From assembly GCF_003253005.1 (NCBI RefSeq), contig NZ_QEPZ01000005.1:1-64000 (forward strand): 64,000 bases of DNA. The letters run 5' to 3'. The position numbers and the translations under genes were made by a program. The notes beneath the pieces were generated by a model. The model was not told where the DNA came from. It searched no databases and saw nothing but the letters and a program-made list of their open reading frames with translations. Shown piece after piece: positions 51,515 through 59,966 of this stretch. Position 1 is the first letter of the stretch, and each line of letters starts with the position of its first letter. Source of the DNA: Haemophilus parainfluenzae. GTDB taxonomy: Bacteria > Pseudomonadota > Gammaproteobacteria > Enterobacterales > Pasteurellaceae.

Positions 51515-51913
51515 TTATTTTTTACCACTCTTTGGAAGATGCGGTGTAAATCTCGCCTTTAATGGCATTCTTTCCTGAATACGTTCCCGATTAATCTGTA
51601 ACGCTGCCTCTGTGGCTTCATAGTCCAACCATAAACTTGGATCATCGGGTAACGTTTCATTCCAAATATACTGTACGTTAAAGCCTCGCGCCTTACATTC
51701 CGCATGCAATGCATCATACCGTTTCTTTAAAAACGCCAATTTATTAAAGAAAAAACGTACATGCCCTTCACCTAACTTATATTCTGCAGGCTGCCCTTTT
51801 AAGTGATATTTACCTTTCGCCACGGCGTTAGGAATTCGGGTTAATTCACGATGCTCAGCTAAAAGATGCTGATCACAAAGTTCCGCTGGCGAAACAAGAT
51901 TAATTCGAGTCAT
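51515..51913 (-). CDS. Pyrimidine-dimer DNA glycosylase (T4 endonuclease V / DenV family)
   Basis: A 132-residue single-domain protein clearly related to T4 DenV. The N-terminal MTRINLVSPAELCDQHLLAE aligns without gaps; the nucleophile Thr2 (alpha-amino group after Met removal), Arg3, Arg22, the catalytic Glu23 and Arg26 are all kept. The GEGHVRFFFNKLAFLKKRYDAL block also matches. DenV cuts the glycosylic bond at UV cyclobutane dimers and nicks the abasic site. It is a phage-type repair gene fixed in a chromosome. Confidence 0.92.
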   Translation of the reverse strand: MTRINLVSPAELCDQHLLAEHRELTRIPNAVAKGKYHLKGQPAEYKLGEGHVRFFFNKLAFLKKRYDALHAECKARGFNVQYIWNETLPDDPSLWLDYEATEAALQINRERIQERMPLKARFTPHLPKSGKK

Positions 51914-52070
51914 AAGTCATACCAAAGAAAAAGAAACATAGTACGGGGCGTAAAGGTATTTGTCTATCTCATAATAAATATGACTCAAAAGATGAATTCT
52001 TTTTCTTTGATTTTCACATGAATCAATCCTTGTTAAACTCATTAAAAATATCGCTATTGAAGGAACCCTC

Positions 52071-52559
52071 ATGTCTGTCAAAACATTTGAAAAATTGACC
52101 GCACTTTTAGATAAACATCAAGCAAGCTATCGCGTGGTTGAGCATCCGACAGCAGGAAAATCAGAGGAAGTGGCTAAAATCCGTGGTACAGAATTAGGGC
52201 AAGGGGCAAAGGCGTTAGTATGCAAAGTGAAAGGAAATGGCGTAAAACAAGCGGTATTAGTGATATTGCCGGCCGATCAACAATCTGATTTAAGTAAAGT
52301 AGCGGCCTATTTAGGTGGCGCGAAAACCTCGCTTGCCAGCCCTGCAGAAGTAGATACCTTAACTGACTATGTATTTGGTGCAATTCCACCTTTTAGCTTT
52401 CATCCTGATTTGTTATTAATTGCTGATCCTAGCTTACTGTCTCGTTATGATGAATTAGCATTTAATGCAGGTACGTTAGAACGCTCTATTATTCTCAATA
52501 CACGAGATTATGTCTCAATCGTTCAGCCCACATTAGTGGATGTAATAAAAACCGAATAG
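52071..52559 (+). CDS. YbaK/EbsC-family aminoacyl-tRNA deacylase
   Basis: A 162-residue editing-domain protein. The GKSEEVAKIRGTELGQGAKALVCK block and the conserved lysine in it are typical of the YbaK/ProX superfamily, whose members hydrolyse mischarged tRNA. The TDYVFGAIPPFSFHPDL block corresponds to the active-site GxxxPfG region in modified form, so the target tRNA is uncertain. It is not the main YbaK itself by pattern. An uptake-signal core (52098-52106) encodes LTALL near the N-terminus. Confidence 0.82.
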   Translation: MSVKTFEKLTALLDKHQASYRVVEHPTAGKSEEVAKIRGTELGQGAKALVCKVKGNGVKQAVLVILPADQQSDLSKVAAYLGGAKTSLASPAEVDTLTDYVFGAIPPFSFHPDLLLIADPSLLSRYDELAFNAGTLERSIILNTRDYVSIVQPTLVDVIKTE

Positions 52560-52626
52560 AGAAAAGATTGGTTGTCTTTCATTTGATTGATACAATACTT
52601 CCGTTTTTCTATTAATTGGACATCTC

Positions 52627-53028
52627 ATGAAAAAATATCTTAAAGCATTTATTCTTTTTCCGTTAATTATTCAAATTATCGGCACTGTCGCCTTAACATT
52701 CTCGAATAATGATACTGATCAAATTCAGAGCTCAGTGCTTTCTGTCTTTATTGTGGCTACAGTGCCAACTTTTCTCATTACGCTTTGGGCGGCATTTCAC
52801 CGTTATGCAAGCTACAACGTGAAAGCTATTGCATTAATTGCAGGATTAATTGGATTTAGTTACACAGTCGTGGCAGGATTCTTTTATGCCACACTCATTA
52901 ATGACATGGGATTTGGCGAATGGTTACGCGCAGGAGGATTAGAAATTACCTGCTTAATGGCCGCTGGTTTGGCACTTTATTCCGTTATGGTATTACCGCT
53001 CTTGTTACCTAAAGAACGCCCACTATAA
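52627..53028 (+). CDS. Small four-helix membrane protein, unknown function
   Basis: A 133-residue hydrophobic protein with four predicted membrane helices (about residues 5-25, 38-58, 68-90 and 105-126) and a short charged C-terminus. I do not recognise the family. Its last 6 bases overlap the end of convergent tusB, so no terminator separates them. Confidence 0.7.
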   Translation: MKKYLKAFILFPLIIQIIGTVALTFSNNDTDQIQSSVLSVFIVATVPTFLITLWAAFHRYASYNVKAIALIAGLIGFSYTVVAGFFYATLINDMGFGEWLRAGGLEITCLMAAGLALYSVMVLPLLLPKERPL

Positions 53029-53310
53029 GGCGATTTGAGGCGAATATTGAGCAGTTAAATCTACCAAATCTGCTAATGAAATTGACCGCGCTTGATTGTT
53101 TTCTGGCAAAAGTGCGGTTAAATTTCGGGCTAAAATATCCTGCTCCAACACAAAACATTGCCCTTTGCATTGAGTAAACATTTCCCCATACTTCACAGCC
53201 AACAACACGCCATCTTGCCATAAAACCACCGCATCATTTTCCGTGATTTCAGTCAAATAACGTTGAAGGTCTGTCTCAGAATAATGAGTTTGAGAAAAGG
53301 TATAAAGCAT
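53023..53310 (-). CDS. tusB: Sulfurtransferase complex subunit TusB
   Basis: A 95-residue DsrH/TusB-like subunit of the TusBCD complex, which relays sulfur from TusA towards TusE and MnmA for 2-thiouridine at tRNA position 34. MLYTFSQTHYS at the start and the LWQDGVLLAV block are family-typical. It follows tusC by 8 bp. Confidence 0.9.
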   Translation of the reverse strand: MLYTFSQTHYSETDLQRYLTEITENDAVVLWQDGVLLAVKYGEMFTQCKGQCFVLEQDILARNLTALLPENNQARSISLADLVDLTAQYSPQIAL

Positions 53311-53318
53311 AATATTCC

Positions 53319-53678
53319 TTAAAACGTAAACACTTTTTCTGCTTGGCTAAGTTTCTTGATCAACGAAGTGCGGTCAATTTTTTCAGCAGAAATAATGAGC
53401 TGTTCTGTTTGCAAATTATATTGGTCAAGCGAATCTGCGCAGACAAAGCGCTGTTCAATATCGTATAAATCCAATAATTTAAAGGTACGAATAAAGTCTT
53501 TTTGTAACAATAACTCAGGATTTTGCCCATCGAGTAAATTTAATACGCCATCATCAATAAAAAAGACACCGATTTCCTCTTCATCACAAAATGCTGTCGC
53601 CGCAAGCAAAGCATCTAAACCTTCACGAGAAATCGCATTTCCATGTGGTGCGGTACGAAATAAGAATGCTAGCTTCAT
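53319..53678 (-). CDS. tusC: Sulfurtransferase complex subunit TusC
   Basis: A 119-residue DsrF/TusC-like subunit. LAFLFRTAPHGNAISREGLDALLA and VFFIDDGVLNLLDGQNPE are the recognisable blocks. It overlaps tusD by 4 bp and is followed by tusB. It has no catalytic cysteine of its own, as expected. Confidence 0.92.
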   Translation of the reverse strand: MKLAFLFRTAPHGNAISREGLDALLAATAFCDEEEIGVFFIDDGVLNLLDGQNPELLLQKDFIRTFKLLDLYDIEQRFVCADSLDQYNLQTEQLIISAEKIDRTSLIKKLSQAEKVFTF

Positions 53679-54055
53679 AATGTCACCACCCGATCTGCTT
53701 TTAATGCCATCGCCATAAACTCACCTAAGCCAGTAATCTCAAAACCTTCTGCCAGATTAGTTTTATCAGTCTCTTTTGCCGTAAGCACATCCACTACGCC
53801 ACGACGTTGTGAAGCAGCTACACATAAATGCAAAGGGATATGATGCTGCGCTGAAAAGGCTTGCCAAGCTTGCGTGAGATTAAATTCATCATTGGCAGGA
53901 TAAACTAAGCCATTGCCATTACTCACACCGTCTTGGAAAAAGAAAATTTGACTAATGGCATGTCCTTTTTCGAGTAAAGCTTGGGCAAATTGATAGGCAA
54001 GAAAAGCCCCTTGTTTTCCATAAACGGGACTTTTCACGGCGAGAACATAGTTCAT
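53675..54055 (-). CDS. tusD: Sulfurtransferase complex subunit TusD
   Basis: A 126-residue DsrE/TusD subunit. It carries the active cysteine in LHLCVAASQRRGV, the residue that accepts persulfide in the TusBCD relay. It overlaps the YheO-type regulator stop by one base (TAATG) and tusC by 4 bp, so all four genes are coupled. Confidence 0.93.
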   Translation of the reverse strand: MNYVLAVKSPVYGKQGAFLAYQFAQALLEKGHAISQIFFFQDGVSNGNGLVYPANDEFNLTQAWQAFSAQHHIPLHLCVAASQRRGVVDVLTAKETDKTNLAEGFEITGLGEFMAMALKADRVVTL

Positions 54056-54720
54056 TACTCTTGCTCTTGTTTGATTTGACGAATATACAAATACACGGTG
54101 TGGCGAGAAATCACGAGGCGATCAGCCACTAAATTGATCGCATCTTTAATATCAAAAATGCCTTTTTCGTAAAGTGAAATCACAATCTGACGGTTCTTAT
54201 TATTATTCGAAACCGAGCGATCTGCATTCACTTCTTCAATGGTTTTTTCTACCGTTTGTGCCACCAATTCTTCCACTGAACTTGCAAAATTGACGGAAGA
54301 GGTTTCATTTTGTTCCTGCGTTGGCATAAAGGCCTGCATAAATTGAGAAACCGGCACATCCAAATTAATATTGATACAAAGTAAACCAATAATACGTTGC
54401 TTGCTATTTCGAATGGCGATGGTCACAGACTTCATCAACACATTACCTTTCGCACGCGTGAAATAAGGCTTAGAGACACTCTCGCTTTGCATATTACGCA
54501 AGGATTTCAGAGCTAAATCCGTAATCGGTGAACCCACTTGGCGATTGGTATTATGCCCATTGGCGATGCAAATGGCGGAATGCTCAATATCTTCCAAAGA
54601 ATGTAATACGATTTCACAATGCTCGCCAATCAACGCGCTCACGCCATCAACTACTGCTTTATAGGAAATCAGAATAGCACGATCTTCATCGGTGAAAGGT
54701 TGTCTATCGGTTAGTATCAT
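54055..54720 (-). CDS. YheO-like PAS-domain transcriptional regulator
   Basis: A 221-residue protein with the N-terminal YheO-type PAS-like domain (HCEIVLHSLEDIEHSAICIANGHN) and a C-terminal helix-turn-helix (IFDIKDAINLVADRLVISRHTVYLYIRQI). The same gene precedes tusD in E. coli and H. influenzae. The signal it senses is unknown. Its position as first gene of the tus operon suggests a link to sulfur or tRNA-thiolation state. Confidence 0.9.
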   Translation of the reverse strand: MILTDRQPFTDEDRAILISYKAVVDGVSALIGEHCEIVLHSLEDIEHSAICIANGHNTNRQVGSPITDLALKSLRNMQSESVSKPYFTRAKGNVLMKSVTIAIRNSKQRIIGLLCININLDVPVSQFMQAFMPTQEQNETSSVNFASSVEELVAQTVEKTIEEVNADRSVSNNNKNRQIVISLYEKGIFDIKDAINLVADRLVISRHTVYLYIRQIKQEQE

Positions 54721-54739
54721 TTTTCAAATCTGGTAGGGA

Positions 54740-54772
54740 AAATGACCGCACTTTAGACAAAGTGCGGTTAAA
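54740..54772 (-). terminator. Inverted-USS terminator after fkpA
   Basis: Two opposed uptake-signal cores (accgcacttt / aaagtgcggt) with a four-base loop lie between the fkpA stop and the yheO-like start. Confidence 0.85.
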
Positions 54773-54779
54773 TTAAGGA

Positions 54780-55502
54780 TTATTTTTTAGGATTAACGTC
54801 TAATACTTCAACGTCGAAGTAAAGTGTTGCATCAGGTGGAATTGAATCGCCTGCACCTTGTTTGCCATAAGCTAATTCAGGTGGAATCACTAATTCGATT
54901 TTACCGCCTTTCTTCACTAACTGAAGGCCTTCAGTCCAACCTTTAATCACTTGGTTTAATTTAAACTCAACCGGTTGACCACGTTCAACAGAGCTATCAA
55001 ATACTTTACCATCTGGTAATTTACCGGTGTAATGTACTTTCACAGTATCTGTTGCTTTAATCGCGTCACCTTTACCCGCTTCAGTGATTTTGTAAAGTAA
55101 GCCATCTTTGGTGCTTTTCACGCCATCTTTTTTCGCAAATTCAGCGCGGTATTTATCACCTTCTTCTTTTGCGGCTTTCGCTTGTTGTTCTACTTTTGCT
55201 TTAGCAGCGGACACTAATTGCTCTTGAATGCCCTCTAAGGTCTTTTGAATTTTTTCGTCTTTACGAACATCAACTTTACCTTCTAATGCATCTTTTAAGC
55301 CATCTAAAATACGCGCATTATCGTATTGAATGACTTCTTTTTGAGCATCCACCAAATCTTTTACTTGGTTACCCATTAACGCACCCACAGCATAAGACGC
55401 ATCACTTGCGCTTGGCGCTGCTTTATCTTCTGCAAAAACAGAACCTGAAACAACCGCACTTACTATAAGTGCAGCAAGAGAAAGCTTTTGAATTTTCAAC
55501 AT
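54780..55502 (-). CDS. fkpA: Periplasmic FKBP-type peptidyl-prolyl isomerase FkpA
   Basis: A 240-residue periplasmic chaperone and prolyl isomerase. A signal peptide (cut near VFAED) precedes an N-terminal helical dimerisation domain (about residues 30-125) and a C-terminal FKBP domain (VKVHYTGKLPDGKVFDSS, VIKGWTEGL, PPELAYGKQG, LYFDVEVLDV). It is divergent from slyX, the arrangement conserved in gammaproteobacteria. Confidence 0.95.
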   Translation of the reverse strand: MLKIQKLSLAALIVSAVVSGSVFAEDKAAPSASDASYAVGALMGNQVKDLVDAQKEVIQYDNARILDGLKDALEGKVDVRKDEKIQKTLEGIQEQLVSAAKAKVEQQAKAAKEEGDKYRAEFAKKDGVKSTKDGLLYKITEAGKGDAIKATDTVKVHYTGKLPDGKVFDSSVERGQPVEFKLNQVIKGWTEGLQLVKKGGKIELVIPPELAYGKQGAGDSIPPDATLYFDVEVLDVNPKK

Positions 55503-55596
55503 TTTGCTTGATCCTTTATAATAGAAACAGAATAGCGAATAGGTTAAATCGGATTGACCGAATTCACAACATTTTTTTAAAAATTAGAGAAATTTT

Positions 55597-55818
55597 ATGC
55601 AAAATCAACAAATTTTAGACGATCGCATCGCTGAACTTGAAATGAAAATTGCTTTTCAAGAACAACTTTTAGACGAACTCAACCAAGCATTAGTTCAACA
55701 ACAGTTTGATATGGATAAAATTCAACTTCAACTCCGCTATCTCGCCGGAAAATTAAAAGATATGCAACCTTCTAATATTGCTAGCCAAGCAGAGGAAACT
55801 CCACCTCCGCATTATTAA
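55597..55818 (+). CDS. slyX: SlyX family protein
   Basis: A 73-residue coiled-coil protein. The pattern [27 protein letters not shown] and the C-terminal PPPHY are diagnostic of SlyX, whose function is unknown. It is divergent from fkpA and ends at a small hairpin (aaaccgcacg / catgcggttt). Confidence 0.93.
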   Translation: MQNQQILDDRIAELEMKIAFQEQLLDELNQALVQQQFDMDKIQLQLRYLAGKLKDMQPSNIASQAEETPPPHY

Positions 55819-55822
55819 ACAA

Positions 55823-55853
55823 TAAACCGCACGTTAACATGCGGTTTACTTTT
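55823..55853 (+). terminator. slyX terminator
   Basis: A stem taaaccgcac / atgcggttta followed by a T-rich stretch, just past the slyX stop. The arms are a degenerate USS variant. Confidence 0.7.
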
Positions 55854-55888
55854 ATAGGCTAATAAAGTGCGGTCTGTTTTAACCACAT

Positions 55889-57274
55889 TTACAACCAAAC
55901 AAAATAAGTCATTCCACCGATAATGGCGATACAGAATAGATTGAGAATTAAACCGACTTTAGCCATATCGAGTTGTTTCACATTTCCTGTTGCAAATACG
56001 ATAGCATTTGGCGGTGTAGCGATTGGCAACATAAATGCACAACTTGCCCCACAAGCGATAATTGCTGCTAAAGCGATAGGCGGTAAATTCATAGATTGTG
56101 CCACTGAAATCACAATTGGCATAATCAATGCAGCACTGGCTGTATTCGATGTAAATTCTGTTAAGAAAATAATAAATGCCGTCATTACAAAGCAAAGTAC
56201 CCAAAGTGGTTTTGTTTGCACAAACTGAACGATACTATCCGCCATAATCTTACTGGCGCCAGAATCTTTCATCACGATACTGAGTGTTAAACCACCACCG
56301 AATAAAACGAGCACGCCCCATTCAACACGCTTTTGAATTTCTTTCCAACTCGCGACACCTGAAACACAGATAAAGATCACAACGCATAGCGCAATTACCG
56401 TATCAAAATTTTCGATTTTTTTCGGTAATTCAAGAAAAGCACTAATCCATGGGTTTAAGAGAGAACTGAAAAGCAACATAATCGCCATACTGATAAAGAT
56501 CATTAAGGTAATGATATTTTTTCGATTAAAGCTGACTTTCTCAAGTGATGGATTAAAATCTACAGAAAAATCTGGACGTAAAATCACCCATAAAGAAAAA
56601 ATCATTGAAGGCACAAGTAATACCATCACTGGGAAACCGTAACCTAACCATTCCGTGAAGGTCACTTGTATTTGAGACGCCAAAATGGCATTCGGCGCAC
56701 TTCCCACTAATGTACCAATACCGCCGATGCTGGCACTAAATGCCATGCCTAATAATACGAAAGCGTACAATCGATGATTTTTCTCTGCATTGATACCTTT
56801 TAACATCCCCATAGTAAGCGGTAACATCATCGCTGCTACGGCGGTGTTGTTAATCCACATAGAAAGGAATGTGGTTGCAGTAAACAGATAGGTGATAGAA
56901 AGTTTTAAGTTTCCTTTCGCCAAACGAATAATGTAATTCGCAATAATCTTGTCTAGATTCTGAATTTGTAACACCGCAGCCACTACAAATCCACCAAAGA
57001 ACATATAAATAATTGGGGTAGAGAATGGTGCAAGGGCTTTTTGTGTATTAATCAAGCCTAATCCTATGGCCACGACAGGCACCATAAGGGACGTCACGGT
57101 AATATTAAAGGCTTCCGTTAACCATAAAATACCAATAAAAATCAGCAAGGCTAGCCCGCGATTCTCTTGAGCAGAAAACGGCAGTATTTTGATTAACACC
57201 AACATGAAGACAAAGTCTAAGGCAAGAATAATGAGACTTTTATATTTAGAGAGAAAGGCTTGTTGAGTTTGCAT
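55889..57274 (-). CDS. DASS-family sodium/anion (dicarboxylate) symporter
   Basis: A 461-residue SLC13/DASS membrane transporter of the VcINDY type with about eleven membrane helices. The two Ser-Asn-Thr signatures that bind sodium and carboxylate appear as WINNTAVAAMMLP and EFTSNTASAALIMP; the first has Asn in place of the usual Ser. The likely substrates are C4-dicarboxylates such as succinate. I start at the ATG (57274) behind an AGGAG site, two codons inside a TTG-led frame. Confidence 0.9.
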   Translation of the reverse strand: MQTQQAFLSKYKSLIILALDFVFMLVLIKILPFSAQENRGLALLIFIGILWLTEAFNITVTSLMVPVVAIGLGLINTQKALAPFSTPIIYMFFGGFVVAAVLQIQNLDKIIANYIIRLAKGNLKLSITYLFTATTFLSMWINNTAVAAMMLPLTMGMLKGINAEKNHRLYAFVLLGMAFSASIGGIGTLVGSAPNAILASQIQVTFTEWLGYGFPVMVLLVPSMIFSLWVILRPDFSVDFNPSLEKVSFNRKNIITLMIFISMAIMLLFSSLLNPWISAFLELPKKIENFDTVIALCVVIFICVSGVASWKEIQKRVEWGVLVLFGGGLTLSIVMKDSGASKIMADSIVQFVQTKPLWVLCFVMTAFIIFLTEFTSNTASAALIMPIVISVAQSMNLPPIALAAIIACGASCAFMLPIATPPNAIVFATGNVKQLDMAKVGLILNLFCIAIIGGMTYFVWL

Positions 57275-57389
57275 ATACAATCTCCTATAAAACGATAGGG
57301 GAGATTATTAATTAGCATTTAAGCGAAAAAATTGAAACATATTTTTAACAAATTTGTGACACGCTTCAAACTATTTTTGTATAAACAAC

Positions 57390-57413
57390 AAACCGCACCT
57401 AAAAGTGCGGTCT
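57390..57413 (-). terminator. Inverted-USS terminator at the MFS remnant
   Basis: A short stem accgcac / gtgcggt with a T-rich minus-strand flank, placed just beyond the MFS remnant stop. Confidence 0.65.
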
Positions 57414-57429
57414 GTTTTGCTTTCGTTTT

Positions 57430-57790
57430 TTATCGTTGCACACGTGCTTGAATACGTTCTGGCAATCTTAATCCAACGAGAGCAACAAGGACAATTGTCC
57501 AGAATAAGGTCACATACACAAGGGCTGAACCAAGTCCGACTCTTTCACTAAGTGCGGCGGCAATCACAGGAGCCCCACCACCACCGATCGCAGCGAAGTT
57601 ATAGATGAAACCAATACCTGTGCTTCGCATTTCAGCTGGGAAGAAAGTCGCCATATATTTTGGCACTAAACCAGCAATCCCTAAGTTAGTTGCGAGTAAG
57701 AAGAAGAGCAATGCACCAAGGGCTAACACATTATTTTCTGGCAAATAGAATACTGGGAAGAGGAAGAAAAGTGATAACAATAAGCTATAA
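57430..57790 (-). pseudogene. 3' remnant of an MFS sugar/organic-acid transporter
   Basis: Only about the last 120 codons of a major facilitator protein remain. The surviving part reads YSLLLSLFFLFPVFYLPE, then VPKYMATFFPAEMRSTGIG and ends VGLRLPERIQARVQR, with about four membrane helices. A full transporter would have over 400 residues. The N-terminal two thirds are missing: upstream of 57790 the frame runs into sequence that reads on the other strand as an oxidoreductase. It is a deletion product and cannot make a transporter. Confidence 0.88.
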
Positions 57791-58702
57791 CTGAAACCAT
57801 CGAGGTTGCAGAAGCAGCGAAGCAATCCATGGTAACGGAAAAACAAAAAACATGTTTTCTGTGAAAAACCTATTGCCTTAAGTTATCAAGATTGTGATGA
57901 CATGGTGCGCGCTTGCGAAGAAAATGGCGTCACCTTTATGGCTGGCCATGCGATGAACTTCTTTAACGGTGTTCACCATGCCAAAGAATTAATCAATCAA
58001 GGTGTGATTGGTAAAGTGCTTTATTGTCATACTGCACGTAATGGCTGGGAAGAACAACAACCAACCATTTCATGGAAAAAAATCCGTGAAAAATCTGGCG
58101 GTCACTTATACCACCATATTCACGAATTAGACTGCGTACAATTCATTATGGGTGGTATGCCAAAAACCGTTACCATGGCGGCCGCCAATGTTGCACACAA
58201 AGGCGAAAAATTTGGTGATGAAGACGATATGATTTTTGTCACCATGGAATATGATGATAATCGCTTCGCTGTTCTAGAATGGGGTTCGGCGTTCCGTTGG
58301 GGTGAACATTATGTATTAATTCAAGGGGAAAAAGGTACGATCAAACTTGATATGTACAATACCAAAGGTACCCTTCGTGTGGATGGGAAAGACACCTATT
58401 TCCTCATTCACGAAACCCAAGAAGAAGATGATGACCGTACCCGCATTTACAACAGTACAGAAATGGACGGCGCAATTCAATACGGTAAACCGGGCAAACG
58501 CACACCGTTATGGTTGAGCTCTATCATGAAAAAAGAAATGCGTTATTTAAACGATATTCTTCATGGAATGGAACCTACTGAGGAATTTGTAAAATTACTC
58601 ACTGGTGAAGCTGCCCGCGGTGCCATCGCCACAGCCGATGCGTGTACCCGTTCTCGTTACGAAAACCGCAAAGTTGATTTATCAGAAATCATCGGTAAAT
58701 AA
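57787..58702 (+). pseudogene. 3' remnant of a Gfo/Idh/MocA oxidoreductase
   Basis: The N-terminal Rossmann half is lost. The first readable part is TETIEVAEAAKQ (57790-57825), then a 22-base patch with a frame change and an in-frame TAA, then KHVFCEKPIALS (from 57848), the conserved EKP lysine region, continuing in frame to the stop at 58702. An ATG at 57902 could start a 266-residue product, but it would lack the NAD-binding domain. The C-terminal domain (GHLYHHIHELDCVQF and onward) is intact and shows no further damage. It probably served sugar or inositol-type catabolism with the neighbouring MFS gene. Confidence 0.88.
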
Positions 58703-58718
58703 AAATAACGTAAAAACT

Positions 58719-58758
58719 AACCGCACTTTGGTTGAGGAATCAAAGTGCGGTTTTTTTA
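58719..58758 (+). terminator. Inverted-USS terminator after the oxidoreductase remnant
   Basis: A 12-bp stem aaccgcactttg / caaagtgcggtt with a ten-base loop and T7 tail. Confidence 0.92.
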
Positions 58759-58886
58759 ATGTGTTTTCTCTTTCTTGCTCAAGGGCACAATATCGTGATG
58801 GTTTTATTAGACCCAAGGTTGCATAAAAATTATCTATGGTGGATCATAAGAAGCAGAATTAAGTAGTGAATGAGCCGGTTGTATGC

Positions 58887-58915
58887 TTGTTATATCAATT
58901 AACTAATATTAATAT
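58887..58915 (+). promoter_or_regulatory. Sigma70 promoter of the lone nuclease gene
   Basis: TTGTTA (58887-58892), a 17-bp spacer and TAATAT (58910-58915). Transcription should start near 58922, leaving a leader of about 23 nt with no strong ribosome site. The rest of the 242-bp gap from 58703 holds only the USS terminator and AT-rich sequence. Confidence 0.75.
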
Positions 58916-58944
58916 AATTAACAACCTCAAAATAATCGATAGCT

Positions 58945-59856
58945 ATGAATAAACAATTAACACCCGCAGCCTTATTTGCTCTTAAAGAAGCACTTATCCA
59001 TATTTACTGGTATAAAAAAGATCTAAAATCATTTTTACTTAAAAGTTTACCTAAGAATATAAACATCAGTAAAATTGATTGGGATGCTCTAACCAAAAGA
59101 GATATATGCATATTAATCATTGATAAATTATTTGAATTAAATAATACAGAAATTCTCTTACAATTAGCTAACGATATTTGCCAATTTAGAAACTTTGACC
59201 ACTTAAAGCATCTTGAGGATGGAGATAATAAAGCATCTAAAGCCTTAAGTACTGTAAAACAGTTAAAAGAATTTATAATTCCATATCAAGAAAAGCAACG
59301 AGCTGAAGAAGAAAGACAAAAAAGAATAAAACTTGCAGAAGAGAGACTTCATTTATTTAAAAGCTATCAAGAGGAACTAGCTAGCTTAAGACAAGAGTTT
59401 TATTCTTTAGTAACGAGTCAAGACAATCAACAAAGAGGATTTAAATTAGAAAACTTGATGAACAAACTATTTATCTTAAATGATTTAGATCCTAAGGCTT
59501 CATTTAAAATTATGGGACAACAAATAGATGGCGCATTCACATTGGATGGAACAGAGTTTCTTTTTGAAGCCAAATGGACAAAGTCATTAATTAATAGTTC
59601 AGATTTAGCTGTTTTTAAAGAAAAAATAAAAACTAAATTGGAAAATACATTAGGGCTATTTCTATCTATTGATGGATTTTCAGAAGAAGGTGTTAATGCC
59701 TTTCAATCATCAGATAAAGTCATGATTCTTATGGATGGTTCAGATCTCTTAGCTATTTTAGAGGAAAGAATTTCTTTCACAGAATTAGTTTCTCGAAAAA
59801 AACAAATCGCCTCAAGAGAAGGTAAAATTTATGTCCCATTTTCTCAAATGAGATGA
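58945..59856 (+). CDS. Lone PD-(D/E)XK nuclease-like protein (candidate defence gene)
   Basis: A 303-residue protein I do not recognise by name. Residues 1-112 form a helical domain (LKEALIHIYWYKKDLKSFL) and 115-155 a charged coiled coil. The C-terminal part has a restriction-endonuclease-like core: Glu169 in RGFKLENLMNKLF, Asp195 in QQIDGAF, and Glu208-Ala-Lys210 in FLFEAKW, the expected D...ExK order. The family resembles Mrr-type catalytic domains. The gene is AT-rich, has its own promoter and USS terminator, and has no methylase or partner gene beside it. It sits next to a deletion scar. A role in phage defence is inference. Confidence 0.75.
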   Translation: MNKQLTPAALFALKEALIHIYWYKKDLKSFLLKSLPKNINISKIDWDALTKRDICILIIDKLFELNNTEILLQLANDICQFRNFDHLKHLEDGDNKASKALSTVKQLKEFIIPYQEKQRAEEERQKRIKLAEERLHLFKSYQEELASLRQEFYSLVTSQDNQQRGFKLENLMNKLFILNDLDPKASFKIMGQQIDGAFTLDGTEFLFEAKWTKSLINSSDLAVFKEKIKTKLENTLGLFLSIDGFSEEGVNAFQSSDKVMILMDGSDLLAILEERISFTELVSRKKQIASREGKIYVPFSQMR

Positions 59857-59916
59857 AACCTACTCAATCTAACACCAGAGTAAACTATCAAAACCTCAAA
59901 AAGAGACTCGAAATCC

Positions 59917-59951
59917 TACCGCACTTTTTGTAAGTGCGGTTGTTTTTTACA
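59917..59951 (+). terminator. Inverted-USS terminator after the nuclease gene
   Basis: accgcactt (59918-59926) pairs with aagtgcggt (59932-59940) and is followed by TGTTTTTT. It lies between the nuclease gene and convergent pdxH and may serve both. Confidence 0.85.
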
Positions 59952-59966
59952 TATTTTTGAAGAAAC

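Noticed and set aside
53356-53718. 120-codon plus-strand frame opposite tusC
   Set aside because: It is antisense to a gene with clear TusC motifs and tight overlap with tusD.
57902-58702. A functional 266-residue oxidoreductase starting at ATG 57902
   Set aside because: The EKP region and the Rossmann half needed for NAD binding lie upstream and are broken or lost; treated as a pseudogene.
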